DNA of 64,000 nucleotides from Apostichopus japonicus (Eukaryota; Echinodermata; Holothuroidea; Aspidochirotida; Stichopodidae). Positions 1-64,000 of this stretch are shown one piece after another (the first letter of the stretch is position 1; each line of letters starts with the position of its first letter). The notes below the pieces were generated by a model. The model was not told where the DNA came from and ran no database searches. It saw only the letters and a program-made list of their open reading frames with translations. The DNA is taken from assembly GCF_037975245.1 (NCBI RefSeq), contig NC_092581.1:13111303-13175302 (forward strand), read 5' to 3'. A program made the translations under genes and the position numbers.

Positions 1-44717
<44,717 letters not shown>

Positions 44718-47387
44718 CTGTAACAGAGAAGAAAAATGCAAACACGTCTTTTTCTTTTTTTTTTGGCCACCACAGTCACGCCAAACAATGGCCCTTTTCT
44801 ACATAATCCTTCACGGAATCGTTAATTAGAAAGTTTCGCTGATTTGGTTACCGCGTACACATTTGCTATGCGCTAGTATATTCTTTGTCATATTGACCAT
44901 GTCTACAATATAGGCTCTAAGGATGGACGTTGTAGCCTGCTTAGTAATGGGAATCTTTCCGCATGGCTACCTCATTCGCACGGATCATTTGTCATAGCGA
45001 AATCAAAGAAGGAAGGTTGTCTTTGCCAAACTCTACACTGACATAAACAGGCAGGCACGTATACAACAGATGGCCGGATGTTATAACTGTTGTGGAAAAT
45101 AATGAGGTTTTTGTTTCAGAATCCTCTCTCAAGAGAAACGAGGAAACTAAAACATCGGAAAAGTAAATCACTGCGTTGTACCTTTCCTTTTAACTTTTTT
45201 TATTTCATATGACTTAAAACTGTTCTATGGAACTTTATTTACATCGAAAACAATGTCATTTACACATTTTTACTTCAAAACATTTAAAAAAAAAATATCT
45301 ACTAAGGGAGAAGAATTATTACCGAATTTAGATTTGGTGGAGACTAAAAATTATCTTAGTTTTTGACAAGATATTTTACTCGCTGTTATAGAGAACCGAA
45401 CTCTAAGAGTTGAAGATTATGCATTCAAACTAAATCAGCTGATAATAAACAAAATCTGGTAGACTGTAGAGGGAACACTTCTTAACATTCCTAAAAGAGG
45501 ACATTTATCCGTGACAGTATAAACTTTAGTTACAATGACGTAAACAAGGTTACGTAATATAAGTAAGCTACAACGCGTCGAGTCGTCTGCAATACATCCT
45601 TGTCTTTTCAGGGCTGAACCTGGTGTTTCTAATACGCTTCCCTTCTCTTGTCACGTAGGAAAGATGCACCGTTCAAGAATCTCAATTCCAATTATGGGAT
45701 GGAAACCTGCGTGTCAAATTACGACACAATATTGGTGGTTCTTTGCTGCGATTGGAGCAACATATTAAATGTAGTCAGTAATAATTCAGTATAGGCCCCA
45801 AATTATAGCACACTATAATTGCTAGAAGTTTTCTAAAAGTACTTTCCTGGAGGTCTTTACTCTCCAAATTGTTCTCAGACAATTTTTAAGAAAAACACAA
45901 GATGACTGAATGTCCCAGTGAGGAAAAATTTCCTCGAAGGCTGTAATAAAAACAGTCCAAGAATTGTGACCAAAGGTGACCATATTTGAATATCTAGCAT
46001 ATTTGGGGCAAATACAAGCATACATTTAAAGATGAAGCAATACAGGGATAAAACCCGTTTCTCGTACGTGTTACTTGCCAGATTATTTTCCTTTTTCTTC
46101 TTCTTTTAGAAATGATCAATTAAACATCTGAATTGCATTCATTGAAATGACTGGACAACTAAGTCTAACAACCAGATAGGTTGGTCAGTTCTTCAGATGA
46201 AACGCAAAACTTATGGCCTGAAATAACACTGAGCTAGCCAAAGCATAACAATGTTTAAGGACAGAATGATGCTGAATGTCTTCCAAGGGTGCTATGTTGT
46301 TTATATGGAAGTTAAAAAGAACATGTTTTACATGAGTTATGAGAATCTTTAAAGCAATGGATAAACATTAACATTTAGGCCTGTAATGAGTAGCCGAAGT
46401 CATAACCAATATAGCCTTAAAGGAGCATTCTAGAGTCAACTTAGTTTGACGTTTTATATATTTCAACACATTAACAACATATAGCTTCATATTTTTCTCC
46501 TTTCTTGTTTGTGTTGGACTATGAAAACATCAAGACAAATTTTGTTTTTATTTGTATATGATGGTTTTACCTGTATCCCTTATAAACGGGCTGTAAGCCA
46601 ATATCGTCACATGTAATTTACAAAAGCCACCGGGCATAAGAAACTTATTTTAATATACTTCATGTATACATTTGAATTAAGTTTTATATTAATATATTAT
46701 TTACTGCTTTTACCATTAAATCTTGTCTGCATCGCTTTAATGCTAGACTCTGCAATGCCTCGAGGGATGTCCCTCGGCTTGGTTTGGCTTTGAGAAAGTA
46801 TGCATCGATTAACAGGGATCAATCCTGCGTACAGAGATATCATTTGCAAATCTCGTATAAATTATTATATGGAAACTATACTGGCCGAAAGTCAGCATGA
46901 TATCTGTACCGTGAATTTTTTATATTCACAATAAATAAGTTCATGAATATTCAAGAGAAAGGAAACTACACATACAAACTTAAAGAAACAAACGGATTCA
47001 TTTTTATATATATATATATTTTTTGAATAACTTTAATATCTTTTTTCTCTCTTTTTTACTTGTAGGATGTGCTTGGCATATATTTGTCAACTGAGTAAAG
47101 ATTTCAGACAGAGCTCTTAAATGGGGACGAGATTTCTCATCTTTAGGAACTAGGGAGTGCCAATCAATCCAGCTTAAAATTAAATTTTGACCCCGAACCA
47201 TTTCGCTTAACTACACCATTGGAGTGGGTATCGTGTCAAAACGGAGTAAAATCAAACGAAGTTGAGTCAACTTTTATTTGCTTATCTCAAATTATCATTA
47301 GTAATTATATGATCAATTGTTATTATTATTGTCATTATTATTATTATTATCATCATCATTATTATTATTATTATTATAATAATAAAA

Positions 47388-47441
<54 letters not shown>

Positions 47442-50300
47442 GAAAAATTACCCCTACCGGTGTGTCAGTGTATTATCCCCATACGTATTCATGCGGTAAA
47501 AGTTCTACACATGTTCAAAACTACAGGGGGAAACTATATAATAGTATAAAATCTTCCCCAGTATAGAATATTCATGGAAGTATTATCCTGACAGGTTAAT
47601 ACCTCCATGGTATACATGCGACTGGAGAAGGCATACTCCCTGAAGTTTGTCAATGAATGTCGCAGTACTTATTAGATTGCAGCTAAAGTGTAGTGAAATA
47701 TATCATCGATTTGTGGCAGCATCAACATTTCGTGGAAAACAATGGTTTGATGTCTTTCTTATTGGAACAAATGGAGGTACAAAGAAGTAAGTTCCTGCAT
47801 GCAGAGACTGGGATGCTTAACGTTCTTTACAACCATTTGATCTCCTCTTCGGAATTAACATGCATAACATGCATTTATTAACATGCATATTGCGGAATTA
47901 ACATGCATAACTGCATTAACATGCATAACATGCATTACATGATACAGGATCGTTGCGTCACACTGGCTCCGTGAGCAAATAACATGATCAACAGAGCAAT
48001 ATTAATTTCGTCCACTGCTGTTCTGCCGACCAACACATCATTTAATATTACATGTACACATCAAATGTTAGAGGTCACTTTTGAAAGATATACCATAAAT
48101 GCCCACCACTTAACAGGCTCAATTGTAAACGCGAGCGGAGTCTACTATTCTTGGTAACGTGATGTCAGACCAATTAATAAGCGACAGAAATGTAGAATAT
48201 TCATTGCCATAAACCATATCTATTCTACTACATGTCCTAACGCCCACCTCCCTTCCCCCATTACGAAACTCTTCCTCCTATTCCGATTATCTGTAGATTT
48301 GAGCCCCCTTTTCGGCTTTTGTGTGTGTGAGCTTTGTAGCGAAAACAAACATGGAGATAAAAATATTTTAAAAAACAGCTGGTTGTCATGGATTCAACGT
48401 CTGTAGATGCTGTGCCCGTATTGACATTAAGGAGGGTCGCCTCGGCTTCGAGCTCGACCTAGTCGAAACTTGCTAAACTATAATGTACTCAAAATGTCAA
48501 AGAACCATTTACGTAAAGTTTAAATACCTCTTGATCCCTATATTCTTCGTATCTCGCTCTCTTTTGATTGATCGCCACCAATTTTATTTTAATTTAGTCA
48601 AAGCTGTTTCAACACCTCTAGTTTGAATTAGATAAAACGTCACCTCGGTTCACAGACATTCTCCTCTTTGTTTTTCTTTTCAGAATAAGAGAGAAAGGCA
48701 GAAAATTACGGAAAACTCCGAAGAACAAATCAAGGTTTCTTGCAATGCGACTGTCAAATGAGGCGGGATCCACATACGTTATTAGGTCTAAATGACAAGG
48801 CTATAGTTATTGGTTTTGCTTCATATCTTGTGCAATAGAATTGTCATGCGTCTACTCGGTGAAGACATGCGCCTGATCGTGTCAGTAAATTACAATAAAC
48901 GTTTCACAGCATGGAGATTGAAAAGAAACTGGAAATGTTATATGATAGAAGCATGATAAAAAAAAAACGCCACCAGTGGTGTAGCCAATGGCAAGGAGGG
49001 ACTATAAGGTCCTTGAAGTTAGATATTGTTTGCCCCTCCCTCGGAACTATTGTCCCAAATGCGATGGACGTGCCACTACAAACCATTCCGATACATTGGG
49101 ACTGTGGGCCCATAGATGAGGAACACAAAATGAAAGTTTCATTCGGGACTGATCAGGTCTAACCAGAAGAGTTCGAAAAGGTGTCCCAGCTCTGGGGTTT
49201 CGGGGTCAGTAAGAGTCCCCGGGTAAATAAGGCATACATAATAATGTCTTCATAATACATTAAGGGATAATCTCAGTACCGAAGGAAATCCTTTTGCTTA
49301 ATGCAAAATGTTTATTTTCGTTTGTCTAAAACAAAACCTATTTTTATCTCAAGGGGGGGGGGGGGGGCGGATTGACAAACGGTAATTGTTCATGAGGCCT
49401 CAGTTGCAGAGACTGGTCAATTATTACTACACTTTTCCAGTATGTTATCTATATAATTGCACATCGTCAGAATGATATTCCTTTCCTACTGACTTGCGAC
49501 AAACTAAGAAGCGTTGTTTTATAGTTTCTACTATCACCGAATCAGTCTTTGTTAAGGTAAGGTAACAATACCCGTAGATACGATTAGAAAAGTAACTTGA
49601 TATGGGGCTGTATGCGGATAAATTTACTGATGTATGTTTTCGGCTTGTGTTGTAATTCATCATCTTCGGCTTGTAATCCTCCAAAACGAGAATTTCATAA
49701 AACATAATTCTTTAGTTAATGTCAAAGAAGATGACAACCGTTTTAATCTTGTCCCAAAATTTTCGTTTTGTTCTTGTTTTTTGAAGATATATATATATAT
49801 ATATATATATAAATGTTTACGAAGTAACTTTCTTTTTCTGATTAGGCCTACGTAGAAATAAACCATGTAATTATTATTGAAGGAGCTAGTCCATGTAGTA
49901 ATGACATTGTGTTGTGGTGTTTCTTCCTCCTAACATCAAGGGTTAAAATAATTTTACTATAAAGGGAGGTGAAGTTAAGATTTCAAAATCTTAATCCCTT
50001 TAAAAACGTCGCCAGTATGACGAAAGGTAAACAGAAATGGATTGCGACACTCTGCAGGGGCGTTATTGACAGATTAAGCAACTACCTTTTAAACAGATAA
50101 AAATGATTACCATGTGCTTCTATTTTCTTTCTAGCTCTGTCCTTCTAATTCAACGCTGGGCTGTAGATTTCAACGTAGTGGTGCAAATTGCAATTAGAAT
50201 GTCGCCACTATCGCTTTCTGCGGATATTTACTCTTTGGTGGGAAACTAAATAAGACAATAAATATGTGTGAGGAACACGCAAGGTATATATCTCGCTACT
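44718..50300. other. Upstream region A: intron and/or 5' flank, no supported exon
   Basis: Unique AT-rich sequence with an (ATT)n tract at about 47322-47442, tandem taacatgcat units at 47858-47938, and a G-run near 49352. The leader acceptor at 44718 requires an upstream exon, but I could not locate it. Confidence 0.5.
47858..47938. repeat. Tandem TAACATGCAT repeats
   Basis: Six to eight copies of an ~10-base unit centred on the palindrome atgcat, with one 20-base interruption. Confidence 0.85.
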
Positions 50301-50318
50301 CACCAAAAAGGCTAGACA

Positions 50319-50356
<38 letters not shown>

Positions 50357-50571
50357 TCGAATTCGTCAACTTCGTAACACATGGGCTTCAGGTTATAAAT
50401 CCACTTAAATGAAAAAAAAAAATAAAAAGAAATCTTATTTATTTCAAGTTGGTCTCCTCACGGAACTAAAGTAATGTGCTTAGGCCTATTTAGCAATACA
50501 GTATTGTTTGTCTATGATAGAACAATAGGCCATATTACATGCGTTTTCATTTCACAGAAACAAATATACAA

Positions 50572-50739
<168 letters not shown>

Positions 50740-50787
50740 ATGAAAATCGTAATGAGTTGGAATATATATATATTATATATATAACCA

Positions 50788-50862
50788 GGCTGGTTGGGCG
50801 AAATGGTAAGGTTGGGCGAAATGGCAGTTGGGCGAAATGGTTGTTGGGCGAAGTGACCAGCT
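50788..50862. repeat. GTTGGGCGAAATGG short tandem repeats
   Basis: Four imperfect copies of a 13-15-base unit, directly following a (TA)n array. Open frames on the minus strand through it are artefacts. Confidence 0.85.
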
Positions 50863-51731
50863 TCCCTCTGAGAACCGGTCAAGCAATATGGAGATAAACA
50901 ATACAATACACTGTGGTGAATCTGTGGGTAAAGGACAATGGCTGGGGTATCAAAGAACAGGAAGCGACATTAAACTTGTTTGTAAAACTGGTACTAGTCG
51001 ACTGGTCGTAAGAGTATGATGAGACCTTAAAGGGTGTGAAGACTCGCGCACAAAGAAACATCTCATGCCGGTCATCTGACCTAGTTTCGATTGAAGTGTA
51101 ACAGAAGTGTTAAACATCACCATCAATCCCAGAAAGTACACACACAGCTTGCCACCGTCGGTAATTAGACACTAGTGCACAGTCAATACATACAGCTACG
51201 GTCAATACCCACAACACAGTGTACATAGCAGCGATGGACATCCAAGGTCTAGATAAAAGATTACAAGGTATCACGTTTCATTACTGTGTGCATTTTTGTA
51301 GCGACAAGCAGAAAACTTCACTTGCAAGCAACGGAAAGTTAACCTTTTCAGAGCACGGCACGCGGTTTTGGGCGAGTCTTCAATGTCTTTAAGGGGTTGA
51401 GTTGATACGAAAAATCTCAATATATTTCTTTTCGTTAAAGTTATGCGTTAGATTTGAAATTTGAGATTTTTTAGTTAATGATAGGGGGACATTGTAATAC
51501 TCAGCCAGGGGATTTTCCAAGAAATTATTCCTTATCGGTTTCTTTAGATTATTGAAGCGAAATGTCGTGTCTGTTTCATCTACGTAATTAACTCGTTTAC
51601 AAGTGTACAATCAAAAATATATAAACAGCATTGCTAGATCCACATGATAGGGAGGGGTGGGGGGCTTAACGGGGGAACATTATAGGTACATTGATATTGG
51701 TTTATTCTGTTCATTAAATTTAATGATTAAT

Positions 51732-51970
51732 ATAAGTTTGTCTTCATGGGCCACTGATGGTGGTTACTTAGCATATATTGAGCAATAATGCTCCACTTAT
51801 GGCCATTTCTGCATCTGACTTTTCGTTATCGAGCGTCGATCATTATTATTGCAAGTTTGTCTTCCTAAGCCATAGTGGGTACTTTAGCATATATTGATCA
51901 ATAATGCTCCACTTATTCACTTATGGTCATTTCTACATCTTATTTTTCGTTCATGAGCATCCATCGTAAA
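51732..51970. repeat. Two-copy tandem duplication, period about 120 bp
   Basis: The segment 'aagtttgtcttc...gcatatattgagcaataatgctccacttat...tttttcgtt..gagc' occurs twice in a row with small differences. No coding content. Confidence 0.8.
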
Positions 51971-53943
51971 GTTCGTACATTTTCCGCTTTCGTTAGATCA
52001 CTTTCCCACATATTACCTTCCTACAGTTTACCCTGCATATCCTTTCACATAAAGACAATTATGCTGAGGTACCCTGCTGCTTAAGTTTGCAATTTAATGC
52101 CTTTTATTTTTTTCCCTTCTTTTATTTTATCGAGTGCATGGCCTCCGTGCGAGTACTCTTAATAATAACTTCTCTATCCAAGAATAGATCCTGGGCAACC
52201 AAATGGTAGTAAGCAAATACGGAAATAGGGAGGATATTTGTATTGGTCAAAGTGGACAATGTAATCAGTAAATGGTTCTATATACTTAAGGGTATACACA
52301 TCTGTCAATGAGGGAAATCGGAAATAACCCAACTTCATGTTTTCACCTTAAAGATGCCTCAAAAGAACGACAACGTGTATGAAATCCTAATTAGGGTCCT
52401 TATGTAGAAAACAGTTAGTTGATGAGTATCAATGTGAACCAAATTTGTCCGTTTGTCTGTGTATAACGCTATCAGTGTCTAATAATATGGAGGTATAGAA
52501 TGAATTGACAGTTTTTCCTTTAAGGTATAAATAATATACTTGTACTTAACAAAGATTTAGTCCATATGAATAGGTGTAAACGAATAAAAACAGAAATATT
52601 ATAGGAGACATCCGTGATGTGCATCAACTGATAATACATGTATAGCAACAAGTTGCCAGAATGGTGATATTAGTCTTAGATGGGTACAATACACACTCCC
52701 CACTCACACCCCTTCCAAAAGTAAGCCAAAGTTACACCTGTCCACCGGCCTATATATAGCCTACACACACACATATATAATATATATGTGTGTGTGTGTG
52801 TATATGTTTATATAGCCTATTTTTATAGCACATACAGCGTATACATAAGGGCTATACATATTTATATTTAATATATATATATTTATATAAAACCTACATA
52901 ACCTATATATGGTGGAATGGAGGTACACAAACGTATCATGTGTCTACCGTGAACTAACCGCGAGAAAACGCACTACGACGAAGACGACAAAAACATCTGG
53001 CTGGTCAGTATTAGTGAATTTTACACTAGCTAGTTTAATCCGTAACAAATTGTGCAACTCACATATTTTAATTGTGATTTGGAATATTTGTCATTGTTCC
53101 TAGTGCGATGTTAATGCTCTATGGAATTTGGGTTATGTCTTCAAATAATATTCGAATGTGGTTCTCTACATGATGACGGTAAATAAATTGAAGCCTCTTC
53201 ATGTATTATGTGGATTCAGTGCAAGGTGTTCTTTTATCATATAAGTTTCATTTAATTCCAGCATGCGCACTTCATACATTGAAAAGTCTGGTTACTACTG
53301 TAGATTTAATTATATGGGTCGCAAAGTACATGCAATTATAAACGTGTGAACCATTTTTGTTGTTGAAACAGATGATGAAAAAGAAAAAAATATATTTAAA
53401 TGAACAGATGCTTAGATTCAGTCTTGTCATATCTGATTGGATGAGACACTGCACATATACCGGCCTAAAGTTAATAAGTCGACTTGTCAAAAACGATTAA
53501 AATACGTCATTATACCCTAAGAAATGTCACGGGCCAAAAAATGGGAAATATATATAGATTTTCGGTAAATCTGTCTTTGAAGTCGATATGGATTTGATGT
53601 ACCGTGAAATGGAAATAAAAGAACGATGACAAAATATGGCAGGTCTGTTATATAAGAAAGTCTGGATTTGATGATCAAAATGTATACAATGATGTGCATG
53701 GTTAATATCAGAGCATATATAACTGATTGGGGAAAGTGTGACACACCACATACATACACACAAACATATCTACCTATGTACATAACTGCATCGGGAGAGG
53801 GAGGCACAACTGAATCTGTTTATAGGATAAGCACACCCAGTGCATGCTAACATGTTAAGTGTTACACAAGGCAGAAGTCACAATAGAATACTACTTTTTA
53901 AATAACAGAATTAGGAAAATATTGTGTGAAAGCTTGAACCTGG

Positions 53944-53975
<32 letters not shown>

Positions 53976-54344
53976 ATCATTTAAAGTGAATTTCTGTGTG
54001 CTTTAGTATATGTAGGACACCCTCTGCCTAATTTAATAATATATTGTTAGTGATATTCGGCTTCTTCTACTTAGGGTCATTAACGGTTCACTTCGGTACA
54101 TCATTTTTTATGTCCTACAAATGTAACGTAATACTAGGCTACCCTTATCTTTCATTTGCCAATCTTTCAAATATAATTATGCTCTTATTCCACTGTCCCT
54201 GGGAAATTTTGATTGTCGTAAGGTAAATTAGGCTCTGTTTTCATTTGGTTTATAACTATATTGCAACAAGTTTAATGGAAATTGCAACTTGAAACTGAAG
54301 TAAAGGTATAGGCCAACAGATTACATTGGCATTACACAAAATTT

Positions 54345-64000
<9,656 letters not shown>

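Noticed and set aside
47219-47443. Poly-Leu/Tyr open frame
   Set aside because: Translation of an (ATT)n microsatellite.
48904-49162. Overlapping open frames on both strands near 49 kb
   Set aside because: No recognisable domain and no splice-linked partners; may be decayed repeat sequence.

Overview
The window reads as animal genomic DNA. It is AT-rich and full of long introns, (TA)n arrays, G/C homopolymer runs, minisatellites and broken retrotransposons. The only protein-coding content I can support is split into many short exons with GT-AG junctions. The domain mix points to a marine invertebrate deuterostome; an echinoderm such as a sea cucumber is my best guess, but that is inference.

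Almost everything supportable belongs to one large gene on the minus strand. It runs from a 5' UTR splice acceptor at 44717 leftwards and off the left edge at position 1. I reconstructed 38 coding exons by reading every splice junction in phase. Together they give about 2,076 residues with no internal stop. The order is: signal peptide, two kringles, PAN/apple, three F5/8C (discoidin) domains, C-type lectin domain (CTLD), calcium-binding-type EGF, acidic Tyr/Asp linker, three CUB domains, second CTLD, short linker, third CTLD-like domain, seven LDL-receptor class A (LDLa) modules, LRRNT cap and first leucine-rich repeat. The protein is still in LRR sequence at the last visible exon.

LDLa modules directly before an LRRNT/LRR array are the hallmark of type C leucine-rich-repeat GPCRs (relaxin receptors RXFP1/2 and snail GRL101). 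The likely reading is therefore the giant ectodomain of a GRL101/RXFP-like receptor whose remaining LRRs and seven-helix domain lie beyond the left edge. I do not know a described receptor of this class with kringle, PAN, discoidin, EGF and CUB modules, and this is the main discovery of the window. All module boundaries use phase-1 introns up to the LDLa/LRR join, where the phase changes to 2. That pattern suggests a shuffled adhesive ectodomain attached to an LRR receptor.

Layout: 1-17.5 kb holds the dense exon cluster (LRR back to CTLD1). It includes two partial exon duplications and two transposable elements inserted within about a dozen bases of splice donors. The 17.5-22 kb intron holds a GGACAG minisatellite and an L1-type LINE fragment. 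22-34.4 kb holds the discoidin, PAN and second-kringle exons. 34.4-44.7 kb holds the rest of the kringles, long introns and the start codon. 44.7-64 kb holds no exon I can support, only simple repeats, dispersed repeats and unique AT-rich sequence; the promoter and first non-coding exon probably lie there.
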